Of a stretch of 64,000 nucleotides of DNA, positions 11,948 through 20,756 are shown piece after piece; the first letter of the stretch is position 1, and every line of letters begins with the position of its first letter. Source of the stretch: Nostoc sp. CHAB 5844 (GTDB taxonomy: Bacteria > Cyanobacteriota > Cyanobacteriia > Cyanobacteriales > Nostocaceae); the NCBI RefSeq assembly GCF_020829595.1, contig NZ_JAIVFW010000008.1, positions 62,001 to 126,000 on the forward strand. The letters are read 5' to 3'. Below the pieces are notes generated by a model. The model ran no database searches and was not told where the DNA came from. It was given only the letters and a program-made list of their open reading frames with translations. The position numbers and the translations under genes are program-made.

Positions 11948-13080
11948 TGAAACGACTTCTTCCCCGATTTTCGCTTTACCTAGCTTTGCTATTAACTGGT
12001 TGTGGTTCCACCAGAGATGTGAAGAATCCTCTAGTAACAGCAACAATCAATCCATCAGCACCAATCAATGTCAATCAAGATGTCAATTACATCACTCAGG
12101 TTGTCCAACAAGTAGGGCCAGCAGTTGTACGCATCAATTCAACTCGGATTGTCGCATTATCTCCGCAAGACTCTTATTTGGGACGTTTTTTTGGCGAACA
12201 GTTGCCGAGTAGAGAAGAAGTACAACGGGGCATTGGCTCAGGGTTTATTATCAGTGCTGACGGCATCATCTTAACTAACGCCCATGTGATAGCAGATGCA
12301 GATAACGTCTCAGTTGTGTTAAAAGATGGCCGAAGCCTTCAAGGTAAAGTAGTAGGTGTTGATCGTGTAACTGATGTGGCAGTGGTCAGAATTAAAAGTA
12401 CAGGATTGCCGACAGTTAAGTTAGGTAACTCAGATAATTTGTTACCAGGGGAATGGGCGATCGCGATCGGCAATCCTTTAGGATTAGATAACACAGTCAC
12501 TCAGGGAATTATCAGTGCGACTCAGCGTTCAGTTGCCGATTTAGGAGTGCCAACAGAGCGAGTAGATTTTATTCAAACTGATGCCGCAATTAACCCTGGT
12601 AATTCTGGTGGCCCCTTGCTCAATGCTCAAGGAGAAGTCATTGGGATGAACACCGCCATTATTCAAGGAGCGCAAGGATTAGGCTTTGCTATTCCTATCA
12701 AAACTGCTCAAAGAATTGCCAACGAATTAATCACTAAAGGAAGAGTAGATCATCCTTACGTTGGTATTCAAATGGGTGAGTTAACACCTGATTTACGCAG
12801 CAAAATTAATCAAAGTGATGCGGGATTAAAAGTTAATCAAGATACAGGTGTAATTATTTTAGGAGTCGCCCCTAACTCCCCTGCTTCCCGCGCTGGGTTG
12901 CGTCCAGGCGACATTATTGACAGTATCAACAGTGTTTCTATTCAGGATATTAGACAAGTGCAACAACAAGTAGAAACTACCAAAGTCGGCGATGTTATGC
13001 AAATTACCATCAATCGTAACGGCAAAAAACAGGCGATCGCAATTCGGACAGTCGCGTTACCGGCAAGAGACATTAATTGA
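11947..13080 (+). CDS. HtrA/Deg-type periplasmic serine protease
   Basis: 377-residue trypsin-like protease with one C-terminal PDZ domain (about 265-370), involved in removing or refolding damaged envelope proteins. The N-terminus is a lipoprotein signal with lipobox LLTGC (Cys19), unusual but known for cyanobacterial Deg proteins. Catalytic triad H113 (TNAHV), D143 (VTDVAVV) and S220 (NPGNSGGP) is complete. A longer in-frame reading to 11857 would run inside tspO and destroy the signal peptide, so the ATG at 11947 is used. Which Deg paralogue (HhoA, HhoB or HtrA) it is cannot be settled here. Confidence 0.95.
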   Translation: MKRLLPRFSLYLALLLTGCGSTRDVKNPLVTATINPSAPINVNQDVNYITQVVQQVGPAVVRINSTRIVALSPQDSYLGRFFGEQLPSREEVQRGIGSGFIISADGIILTNAHVIADADNVSVVLKDGRSLQGKVVGVDRVTDVAVVRIKSTGLPTVKLGNSDNLLPGEWAIAIGNPLGLDNTVTQGIISATQRSVADLGVPTERVDFIQTDAAINPGNSGGPLLNAQGEVIGMNTAIIQGAQGLGFAIPIKTAQRIANELITKGRVDHPYVGIQMGELTPDLRSKINQSDAGLKVNQDTGVIILGVAPNSPASRAGLRPGDIIDSINSVSIQDIRQVQQQVETTKVGDVMQITINRNGKKQAIAIRTVALPARDIN

Positions 13081-13169
13081 TGGACTGTCGTGCATCTAAC
13101 TTGGACATTGTTTTGTGTTAGCTGTTGAGTGCTGAGTGTTGACAGTCAACCGTGAACAGTCAACAAACT

Positions 13170-13724
13170 TCATGAGAAGACTTTCGCCAAGCTGCTGAGT
13201 CTTTCATAAACAGGAATGAGGCGATCGCCTTCTATTTCCACAGTATTATCTGGATAATGACGAATTGCTCCGAGCAGAGTGATTTCCCCATCTTGCTTAA
13301 TAGATTTATTCAAAGAAGTTTCCAGTGCCTGTGCATCTAGCTCTCCCGCAGGTGGATGAACTACATCACCAACTTGAGCCAATAAAATTGGCCCCGCCCA
13401 GCCAGACAACAAGCTATCTAAAAAAGCAGGTTCTGCTTTTAAGCCTGCGGTTAATGCTTTACGAGCTACAGTTGGGTCTTGTTTAGCTACCTGTAAATAA
13501 GTTCTCAGTGTCGGGGTAGTCTTGCCTGTTTGCACAAACTCATTCAATTGTTTAACAGAAACAGGCCCTTGAAAGCTACCATACTTTAAAATTACCTGCT
13601 CGGCAGCGTTAGCACTACCATTGAACAGCAAAACACTAGCACTTACTCCTAAAGCTACTGTCTGACTCAGTAATTTAGTAAACTTCCACCCAGTTAATTG
13701 ATTCAAAACTTGAAAAATCTGCAT
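13170..13724 (-). CDS. Exported DUF1400 domain protein
   Basis: About 184 residues from the Met at 13724; the frame is open to 13757. A signal peptide (hydrophobic residues about 15-37) ends in SANAAEQ, a plausible cleavage site. The mature part matches the cyanobacterial DUF1400 family: VILKYGSFQGPVSVKQLNEFVQTGK at its start, and the C-terminal DNTVEIEGDRLIPVYERLSSLAKVFS. Some DUF1400 proteins are fused to an alpha/beta hydrolase; here the domain stands alone. The function is unknown. It is convergent with the HtrA protease gene, with 89 bp between. Confidence 0.75.
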   Translation of the reverse strand: MQIFQVLNQLTGWKFTKLLSQTVALGVSASVLLFNGSANAAEQVILKYGSFQGPVSVKQLNEFVQTGKTTPTLRTYLQVAKQDPTVARKALTAGLKAEPAFLDSLLSGWAGPILLAQVGDVVHPPAGELDAQALETSLNKSIKQDGEITLLGAIRHYPDNTVEIEGDRLIPVYERLSSLAKVFS

Positions 13725-13876
13725 CTTATCTAACATCCTAGTGTGAGGAGCATACACAGGCCAAAAATACCTAAGCGTTATAATGACGACAACATATTTC
13801 TAGGTTATCTAAATAGATTAGGTTTGTGGGCTGTTCTGAACTATCACCATTGATAGAAATTCAAATCTAAACATGA

Positions 13877-13906
13877 GTAGGGTAGGCATGATTATGCCCA
13901 CCCTAC
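13877..13906. repeat. Stem-loop downstream of the antiporter gene
   Basis: Arms 13877-13889 (GTAGGGTAGGCAT) and 13894-13906 (ATGCCCACCCTAC) pair over 13 bases with one mismatch around a 4-base loop. It lies 38 bp past the antiporter stop and could serve as its terminator, although no T-run follows. The unit GGGTGGGCAT is a frequent Nostoc intergenic repeat. Confidence 0.5.
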
Positions 13907-13943
13907 CTTGGTTTCAGCTTAAATATTTATTTTTAGGAAATTC

Positions 13944-16022
13944 CTAAGAGTTAGGTTCTCCTAGTAACACAATCGAGCATTTCAATTCTTTCAAGATTTG
14001 GGTCGTCACTTGACTAACTGACAAACCGCCTGCTGTGCGATAGCGAACAGAACGCAACACAGCTAAATCAAAAGCCTCAGCTTCCCGAATGATAACTCTA
14101 GCGATATCATCACCTTTAACTGTCTGGATATTTGTCTTTACTTGTAACTGACTTTTAGTTGCAATCTCAGACAATTGAGATGTAAACTTTTCAACTAAAG
14201 CTGGGGGAGTGTTGCGATCGCTCACATGCAATAATACTACCTCTACCTGATTCACATCAGCTAAAATTTGAGCAAACCTAACAGCGCCGATAGTTTGTCG
14301 TGTCAAATCGCCAACAGGGACAAGAATTCTTTGGATAGCTGACGGACTACTCAACAGACGTGTAACCGCCACTGGACAGTGTGAAGACCAAAACACACTA
14401 TCAATCACACTACCAAACAACCGAGCGCGGAAGCCCGTATTCCGAGACCAACCCATCACCACTAAATTAGCATTGCGTTCTCGACTAGCACGACTAATTC
14501 CCAAAGCCGCATCATCATCAATCCGAATGGCTGGCGAAACTTCTACATCAAATTCTTGACTGATTTCTTTAGCCAACTTCAATCTTTTCTGACTTTGATC
14601 AAGCGCCGTCACTAACTGCGGATCATCCATCTGAATCAGCGCTTTGGTAATAGCTAACGGCACAATCATTCCTGATTCATGGCGGGCTAGTAAGGCTGCC
14701 ATTTCTATTAGATAGCGCTGAGTTTGAGGATTATAAATTGGCACTATTACAGTGAATGGGTTTTCTTGTTCTTCTATCTCACTCTCATGACTTTCCCACC
14801 ACGTTGAGAGACGATCCGTTTCTAAATTTGCTTCGCTAACTTGTAAAGCAGTAGCAGACCTAGCTGTAATTATTGGGCCTAAAATAGCAGTCACCAGCAT
14901 GAGAACAATCACACTGTTTAACACACCTTCATTTATTAACCTTTCACCAGCCGAGTTAACAGTTTGATAAGCCACCAATGTTGCTGCTAATGTAGCTGCT
15001 ACCTGAGGTAAAGATAACGACCACATTGTGAGCATTTCTGCTGTGTTGTAGCGGTAAAACCATTTAGCTAAAAATGCTGCAATAAATTTGCTGCCAATCA
15101 ACGCCACTACAATTACCACAGTCAGCCAAATAGAACTGAGAGTTTTTAGAAATGCCGGAATATCAATCAACAATCCCATATCTACAAAGAAACATGGGAT
15201 AAATAAAACACTGCCAATAAACTCAACTTTTTCTTTAACTGGGCTGCGTCCTAGAACATCGTTAACTGCTAAACCTGCTAAAAACGCCCCAACAATTTTC
15301 TCAACACCAATAATTTGCGCTCCCACCGAAGCCAAAAATAATGCCAGCAAGATAAACAAAAACTGGTTGCTTTGTTCATCTCCAGAACGGCGAAAGAATT
15401 CCTTACCAGCCCAGTCAAAGCCGAACAGAACAACAACAGAATAAATTGCTAATCCACCCAATAATGTAGCTAAACTCAGGGCTGTAAATTCTCCCCCATG
15501 AATACCCACACAAATTGCTAATACCAACAAAGCACCTGTGTCAGTAAAAATTGTTGCTCCAATTGTCACAGTAACAGCTTCATTTGTAACCACTCCTAAA
15601 CGACTCACAATTGGATAAGCTAACAAAGTATGGGAAGCCAACAAAGAACCTATGAGAACCGAGGCATTCCAACTAAAATTAAATAAACGTCCAGCAATAA
15701 TCCCAGCTATCAATGGAACTAAAAAAGTTAAAATTCCAAATCCAATTGAGCGATTTTTTGTTTTGCGAAATTGCTCTAAATCAATTTCCAACCCTGCTAC
15801 GAACATCAAATAAATTTTGCCAATATCCGACAGCAGTTTAATTGTGTCTGATTCTGAATTTAGTAATTTTAATCCATTTTCTCCTAAAATCACACCTGCT
15901 ACTAGTAAACCTACTAATCCAGGCAAGCGCAATTTTTCAAATATTGGCGGTACAGTAAAAATTACTGTCAGGAGAATGGTAAACGCAATGATTGGGCTTT
16001 CTACGAAAGATTGGAGTGCCAT
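13944..16022 (-). CDS. CPA2-family cation:proton antiporter with C-terminal USP domains
   Basis: 692 residues. The first roughly 400 form a multi-helix Na+/H+ exchanger domain (KefB/NapA type) with the family-typical IYLMFVAGLEIDLEQFRK and IFTDTGALLVL stretches. The last roughly 270 form two universal-stress-protein modules, the first with the nucleotide-binding pattern VVMGWSRNTGFRARLFGSVID. Such antiporters adjust ion and pH homeostasis in plasma or thylakoid membranes, and the USP part probably senses nucleotide. It is monocistronic and oriented away from the cox genes. Confidence 0.92.
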   Translation of the reverse strand: MALQSFVESPIIAFTILLTVIFTVPPIFEKLRLPGLVGLLVAGVILGENGLKLLNSESDTIKLLSDIGKIYLMFVAGLEIDLEQFRKTKNRSIGFGILTFLVPLIAGIIAGRLFNFSWNASVLIGSLLASHTLLAYPIVSRLGVVTNEAVTVTIGATIFTDTGALLVLAICVGIHGGEFTALSLATLLGGLAIYSVVVLFGFDWAGKEFFRRSGDEQSNQFLFILLALFLASVGAQIIGVEKIVGAFLAGLAVNDVLGRSPVKEKVEFIGSVLFIPCFFVDMGLLIDIPAFLKTLSSIWLTVVIVVALIGSKFIAAFLAKWFYRYNTAEMLTMWSLSLPQVAATLAATLVAYQTVNSAGERLINEGVLNSVIVLMLVTAILGPIITARSATALQVSEANLETDRLSTWWESHESEIEEQENPFTVIVPIYNPQTQRYLIEMAALLARHESGMIVPLAITKALIQMDDPQLVTALDQSQKRLKLAKEISQEFDVEVSPAIRIDDDAALGISRASRERNANLVVMGWSRNTGFRARLFGSVIDSVFWSSHCPVAVTRLLSSPSAIQRILVPVGDLTRQTIGAVRFAQILADVNQVEVVLLHVSDRNTPPALVEKFTSQLSEIATKSQLQVKTNIQTVKGDDIARVIIREAEAFDLAVLRSVRYRTAGGLSVSQVTTQILKELKCSIVLLGEPNS

Positions 16023-16285
16023 TGTTAAAACAAGTTTTACTAGGGAAGATTGTATATGTTGGATTTGTTTAGCTCAGTCAAATTAAATTTTTAATATTAT
16101 AAGCCTTCACAGTTTTATCTTGAGAATAAAGTTTTTCACATCTATACAGAGATAGAGTGATATATTTTGATAACTGGGCATAAAATCATTTTGTTAAAAT
16201 CTCAAATATGAAAAACAGAGGAAAAGGTAAATTTTCTGACCCTTCCCCTGCAACTTTGCTTTAATTTCTGCACAAAGTCTGATAT

Positions 16286-16897
16286 TTACTGCCAAATATA
16301 AATCAGGACAAACAAAACAATCCAGATCACATCAACAAAGTGCCAAAACAGTGAAGTAGCATTAACACCAAAGTGACCAGAGTCGTAATTGCCACGAATA
16401 AAAGAGCGAACAAAAATAATCAATTGCAACAGAATACCTGTTAAAACATGCAAACCGTGAAACCCAGTTAACAGGTAAAACATCCCGCCAAAGGTTCCAG
16501 AGGTGAAACCAAAAGCCAAGTGACTCCATTCAATTGCCTGTCCTATCAAGAAGTAACTGCCCATAGCCATTGTTGCCAGGAGAAACAGGCGAAAACCCCA
16601 CAAATTGCGGCGTTGTAGAGCGCGTTCTGCCAAATAAATCACAAAACTACTAGCAACCAGCACAACAGTATTAATTGCAGGATCTCTAACTTCTAATCCT
16701 GCAACACCAGGCGGCAACCAGTTAGGGGTTGTCAGCTTGTAGACAATATAGCCAGCGAAAAAACTCAAGAAAATAACGCTTTCCGACAGTAAGAAGACAA
16801 TAAAGCCAAACATCTTATTGCCTTCTTCGTCATGTCCATGCTCACCAGCATGATGAGAGTGATTCTGTAATTCATCAGAAATAATATAACTGTCCAT
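16286..16897 (-). CDS. coxC: Heme-copper terminal oxidase subunit III
   Basis: 203 residues with five predicted membrane helices; family-typical segments are FLLSESVIFLSFFAGYIVYK, FGGMFYLLTGFHGLHVLTGI and SLFWHFVDVIWIVLFVLIYIW. It belongs to the operon transcribed from the right (two DUF2231 genes, coxB, coxA, coxC). It is separated from coxA by 515 bp that contain a gene on the opposite strand, which is unusual for this operon and may require its own promoter. Confidence 0.95.
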   Translation of the reverse strand: MDSYIISDELQNHSHHAGEHGHDEEGNKMFGFIVFLLSESVIFLSFFAGYIVYKLTTPNWLPPGVAGLEVRDPAINTVVLVASSFVIYLAERALQRRNLWGFRLFLLATMAMGSYFLIGQAIEWSHLAFGFTSGTFGGMFYLLTGFHGLHVLTGILLQLIIFVRSFIRGNYDSGHFGVNATSLFWHFVDVIWIVLFVLIYIWQ

Positions 16898-16915
16898 AAG
16901 GATCTAAGGGTTTAC

Positions 16916-17428
16916 GGGTGTAGGGGTGCAAGGGTGTAAAAACTGCTAGGCACTTCCATTGCTTTGGAATAAAACGAAGTAGCACCAATATAAAAACCGT
17001 CAATGCAGTCGTATCGAGATTTGAAAGTCTGGCAAGAAGCTATGAATGTTGCTGAATTCTGTTACAAAGCAACAAAAGCATTTCCCAAAGAAGAAACTTA
17101 TGGAATGATTGCTCAAATTCGCACAGCTGCGGCATCAATTCCAGCTAATATTGCGGAAGGTTATGGAAGAAGAATGCGTGGCGAATATATCCAATTTTTA
17201 TACATCGCCCAAGGTTCCCTAAAAGAGCTAGAAACACATTTGTTATTATCTATTCGTGTTGAACTAGCTTCATCACAAACTATTATTCCTGTTGTCAATC
17301 AATGCGAATCAGTTGGGAAGTTATTGTTTCTCCTGATTCGTTCATTAGAGAAGTAGGGGTGTGAGGGTATAAGCGGTGAACAGAAAATTAATTCCCTATA
17401 CCCTTATACTCTTTATACCCCTACACCC
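16916..17428. repeat. Inverted repeats flanking the four-helix-bundle gene
   Basis: GGGTGTAGGGGT at 16916-16927 is the exact reverse complement of ACCCCTACACCC at 17417-17428. Longer, looser versions of the ACCCTTATACCCCTACACCC repeat surround both. The pair brackets the gene at 17003-17356 between coxA and coxC. The right copy extends into coxA: its last codons (KGVGV and stop) are read from the repeat. The unit occurs elsewhere (33535-33565, 45330-45362, 47186-47203), so chance placement is possible. Confidence 0.55.
17003..17356 (+). CDS. Four-helix-bundle protein (23S rRNA IVP family)
   Basis: 117 residues matching the 'four helix bundle protein' / 23S rRNA intervening-sequence protein family: DLKVWQEAMNVAEFCYKATKAFP, YGMIAQIRTAAASIPANIAEGYGRR and FLYIAQGSLKELETHLLLS are all family hallmarks. 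These proteins were first seen in insertions within 23S rRNA of some bacteria; most are free-standing, and function is not established. This one lies inside the oxidase operon on the opposite strand, bounded by short inverted repeats, which suggests insertion. The start ATG has no strong ribosome-binding site. Confidence 0.9.
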   Translation: MQSYRDLKVWQEAMNVAEFCYKATKAFPKEETYGMIAQIRTAAASIPANIAEGYGRRMRGEYIQFLYIAQGSLKELETHLLLSIRVELASSQTIIPVVNQCESVGKLLFLLIRSLEK

Positions 17429-19080
17429 TTCTCTTTTACTAACGGTTCTGATTTGCCGTAACCGTAAGGTTCAGAAATTACGACGGGAATTTCCTCAAAG
17501 TTCTCTACAGGTGGTGGTGAAGAAACTAACCACTCTAAACCAATTGCCCGCCAAGGATTATCAGGTGCTTTTTCTCCTTGCATCCAAGAAATTACCATGT
17601 TAAAGATGAAGGGCAAGGTAGACATACCTAACAGAAATGCACCAAGACTAGCAATAATGTTCCAGAATTCATACTCTGGGGCATATGAAGAAACCCGTCT
17701 TAACATCCCTTGCAAACCCAGTGGGTGCATAGGTAAGAAGTTAAGGTTAGTACCGATGAATGACAACAAGAAATGCAACTTACCCCAGCCTTCGTAGTAC
17801 ATCCGCCCAGTCATCTTGGGGAACCAGTGGTAAATGGCAGCGTACAAACCCATTGTCACAGTGCCAAACAGAACGTAGTGGAAGTGTCCAACTACAAAGT
17901 AGGTATTGTTAACGTGAACATCTACAGGTACAGAAGACAGCATAATCCCTGTGATGCCAGCGAAGACAAACATGATTAACCCACCCAAGGCAAATAACAT
18001 GGGTGTGTTCAACCGTAATTTACCGCCCCAAACTGTCGCTACCCAAGCAAATACCTTAATGCCAGTCGGTACAGATACAAACATGGTTGTCAACATGAAA
18101 ATCAACCGCATCCAAGCAGGAGTACCGCTGACATACATGTGATGAACCCACACAATGGCACTGACTACGGCAATTAATATTGATGAAATGGCAACTACTT
18201 TGTAACCAAATAAAGGTTTGCGAGAATAGACAGGGAAGATTTCTGAGAAGATGCCAAAGATTGGCAGAATAATCACATAAACAGCAGGGTGCGAGTAGAA
18301 CCAGAAGTAATGCTGGAACATGACTGGGTTGCCGCCGTTGCTGGGGTTGAAAAAGCCAGTACCAACGGTGAGGTCAAGTAACAACATGACTGCGCCTGCT
18401 GTCAGTGCAGGTAAGCCAAACAATTGGATGATTTGAGCGCTGAACACTGCCCAGACAAACAAAGGCATCCGAAAGAAACCCATACCGGGCGCACGCATCT
18501 TGACAATGGTGGTAACAAAGTTGACAGCACCCATAATTGAGGAGACACCAGAAATTGCCACTGCCAACAGCCATAAAACTTGACCGTTAATCAAGTTGCC
18601 TGTGGGATTCTGGAGACTGACTGGAGGATAAGCCCACCAACCAGCTTGGGCTGGGCCACCAGGAACAAAAAAGCTGCCCATTAACAAAATCCCGACTACC
18701 GGAACCATCCAAAAAGCGACGGCGTTGAGGCGGGGAAAGGCCATGTCTCGCGCCCCAATCATTAAGGGTACGAGATAGTTAGCAAAACCAACTAGTGAGG
18801 GAAATGTCCACAAGAACAGCATCACAGTGCCGTGCATGGTGAACATCCCGTTATATACGGTGCGGTCAACTAAGTCGGCTTCGGGAGTAATTAGTTCTCC
18901 TCGCAGTATCATTGCAAAGATACCACCGACGAGAAAAAACAAAAAGGAGGTAACAAGGTATTGGATACCAATTACTTTGTGGTCGGTGCTAAAGCTAAAG
19001 TATTTTTTCCAGCCTCCGGGAGATTCGGGGTGAGGCTGCCCAACCGGAAGGCTGAGACTATCAATAGGGATGTTAGTCAT
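17413..19080 (-). CDS. coxA: Heme-copper terminal oxidase subunit I (A2-type)
   Basis: Catalytic subunit reducing O2 to water with proton pumping. 555 residues, twelve predicted helices. Metal ligands are present: H83 (TMHGTV) and H401 for the low-spin heme, H399 for the high-spin heme, and H264, H313 and H314 for CuB; Y268 is in place for the His-Tyr link. The motif FYSHPAVY has YS ahead of the CuB histidine and Ala instead of the D-channel Glu, the mark of A2-type oxidases. The C-terminal KGVGV is encoded by an intergenic repeat. Its partner subunit II lacks CuA, so the complex is probably ARTO-like. Confidence 0.96.
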   Translation of the reverse strand: MTNIPIDSLSLPVGQPHPESPGGWKKYFSFSTDHKVIGIQYLVTSFLFFLVGGIFAMILRGELITPEADLVDRTVYNGMFTMHGTVMLFLWTFPSLVGFANYLVPLMIGARDMAFPRLNAVAFWMVPVVGILLMGSFFVPGGPAQAGWWAYPPVSLQNPTGNLINGQVLWLLAVAISGVSSIMGAVNFVTTIVKMRAPGMGFFRMPLFVWAVFSAQIIQLFGLPALTAGAVMLLLDLTVGTGFFNPSNGGNPVMFQHYFWFYSHPAVYVIILPIFGIFSEIFPVYSRKPLFGYKVVAISSILIAVVSAIVWVHHMYVSGTPAWMRLIFMLTTMFVSVPTGIKVFAWVATVWGGKLRLNTPMLFALGGLIMFVFAGITGIMLSSVPVDVHVNNTYFVVGHFHYVLFGTVTMGLYAAIYHWFPKMTGRMYYEGWGKLHFLLSFIGTNLNFLPMHPLGLQGMLRRVSSYAPEYEFWNIIASLGAFLLGMSTLPFIFNMVISWMQGEKAPDNPWRAIGLEWLVSSPPPVENFEEIPVVISEPYGYGKSEPLVKEKGVGV

Positions 19081-19150
19081 TTTGAAGGAACAAGGGTGTA
19101 AAAGTGTGAGAGGGGAAAAGAGTGAGTGGTGGGTAGCTTTTCGTTTGCTG

Positions 19151-20068
19151 TCAACTGGAGTAATTGACTAGGGGAGGTGCGGCTGGTATGACGGTTTGCC
19201 AACCATTTTTCACTGGTTCGCTGGCTGCTGCGGCGTATTCAGCAGCAGCTTGATTGTTTGCGGGTGAGGGTTTGTGGTTGGCGATTTTGGCTAACCATTT
19301 GTGGTAATCTTCGGGGGATTGCACTACTACGTTTGCTTGCATGGTGGCAAAGTATGTGCCGCTGTATTGGGAGTCTGTGAGGCGATATTGTCCCTGGCGG
19401 ATAGGGGTAAATTCAAAGTCGATGGTATGGCTGGGAATGATGTCTTGTTTGAGGCGGAATGCAGGGATATAAAAGCCATGCAGTACATCCTCTGATTGCA
19501 GTGCTAAACGCACGCGGCGATCGCTTGGTAAATGCAATTCGGTACTGGTAACATTTTGCTCAGGATAATGGAATACCCACGCCCATTGTTTGGCGATGAC
19601 ATCAATTTTCTCTACAGGTTCACTAATAGCAGCATCTTTTGGTGCGGCATAAGCTGATTCCATTCTAACGGGATTATGTAAATGCACTAGCTGGGTGGGG
19701 CCTTGAATTCCCATTTGTTCGTATACTTGGGAACTATAGCCAGCAATCCACAGTACTAACATAATGGGGACGGCTGTCCAGACAACTTCTAGGGTGACGT
19801 TACCTTCGATATGGGGGCCATCGCTGAAGTCGTCTTTCTTGGCACGATGGAAAATCACGGAGTACATTAAGGTGCTGGTGACACCAAGGAAGATAAATGC
19901 ACCTAATGTCACTAAAAAACTAATCAAATCATCAATCAGATGAGATTCGGCCGCTGCTTGGGGAGGTAGCCAAGAATAGGCTTGTTTACCTATCCAGAGA
20001 CTGGTGATGCTAACAGCGATCGCTCCAGTAATTAAGGTTAATATGCTTAAAATCTTTGGGAGTTTCAT
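19151..20068 (-). CDS. coxB: Terminal oxidase subunit II lacking the CuA site (ARTO type)
   Basis: 305 residues: two N-terminal membrane helices and a C-terminal cupredoxin domain in the periplasm or lumen. In cytochrome c oxidases the CuA ligands follow C-x-E-x-C-x3-H-x2-M. Here the aligned stretch TDSQYSGTYFATM has D232, Q234, S236 and F240 in place of Cys, Glu, Cys and His; only M243 and the upstream H197 remain. The enzyme therefore cannot bind CuA and should not accept electrons directly from cytochrome c or plastocyanin; a quinol-type donor is inferred. This fits the cyanobacterial alternative respiratory terminal oxidase (cox3 in heterocystous species). Confidence 0.93.
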   Translation of the reverse strand: MKLPKILSILTLITGAIAVSITSLWIGKQAYSWLPPQAAAESHLIDDLISFLVTLGAFIFLGVTSTLMYSVIFHRAKKDDFSDGPHIEGNVTLEVVWTAVPIMLVLWIAGYSSQVYEQMGIQGPTQLVHLHNPVRMESAYAAPKDAAISEPVEKIDVIAKQWAWVFHYPEQNVTSTELHLPSDRRVRLALQSEDVLHGFYIPAFRLKQDIIPSHTIDFEFTPIRQGQYRLTDSQYSGTYFATMQANVVVQSPEDYHKWLAKIANHKPSPANNQAAAEYAAAASEPVKNGWQTVIPAAPPLVNYSS

Positions 20069-20150
20069 GGTTGTTAGTCATTGGACATTGGTCATTAGTC
20101 ATTTGTCAGGTAAATACAAAGGACAAATGACAAAGGACAAAGAACAAAAA

Positions 20151-20756
20151 TTACTTGAGCATTGTGTTCAAGTCTTCGCCCAATTGCAGTAATCTATCTG
20201 CGGTGTTGTGAACACCAAATTCGGTAGCTAATTGCGCTCCTAATGTGCCGTGGAGGAACATCAAAAACATAATTGCGACTCCTGCCAACAAATAGCTCGA
20301 CTGCACTTCTGTTTCGGAATCTTTGCTCCAAGCAAAGCGTTGCCATCCTCTCCACATGGTCATCCCAACAAATAGACCTAGTATGACCACACCACCAATA
20401 CCGTGCCAAAGCATGGTTTGCATTGCTTGCAAGCCCCAAGTACTTTTGACTTCTGTTGGTGGGCTTGCTAAAAGCATTTCGTAAAAGCCGGCTGCTACAG
20501 TCAAAACGGTGATGGCAGTTGCGCCAACCATGTTGTACCAACCCACATCAAAGAAGTTGGCACGTTCAACAGAAATTGCCAAAAATTTGAACACCCATTT
20601 TTGGAAGGGAAACAGAACGCCAACGATATCAAAGGTAATGCCAATGATGAATAAACCAATGGTGAGATGTACTAAATTAGGGTGAATAGGCAGAGTGTAA
20701 GGCAGTCCGTTAGCACCCAGTTCAACGTTCAATTGATTAATTAGTTCTGAATTCAT
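20151..20756 (-). CDS. DUF2231-type membrane protein, second of pair
   Basis: 201 residues with four predicted membrane helices and the DUF2231-like N-terminus PYTLPIHPNLVHLTIGLFIIGITFDIVGVLFP. Such proteins commonly precede cox operons in cyanobacteria; the conserved His in HPNLVH could bind heme or metal, but no function is established. It overlaps the preceding paralogue by 4 bp and is followed by coxB after 82 bp of TGACAAA-type repeats. The pair probably forms a membrane module that works with the oxidase. Confidence 0.82.
   Translation of the reverse strand: MNSELINQLNVELGANGLPYTLPIHPNLVHLTIGLFIIGITFDIVGVLFPFQKWVFKFLAISVERANFFDVGWYNMVGATAITVLTVAAGFYEMLLASPPTEVKSTWGLQAMQTMLWHGIGGVVILGLFVGMTMWRGWQRFAWSKDSETEVQSSYLLAGVAIMFLMFLHGTLGAQLATEFGVHNTADRLLQLGEDLNTMLK

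Noticed and set aside
15088-15444. 118-codon + strand ORF
   Set aside because: Lies wholly antisense within the antiporter gene; composition (Thr/Asn/Lys) is that of a shadow frame.
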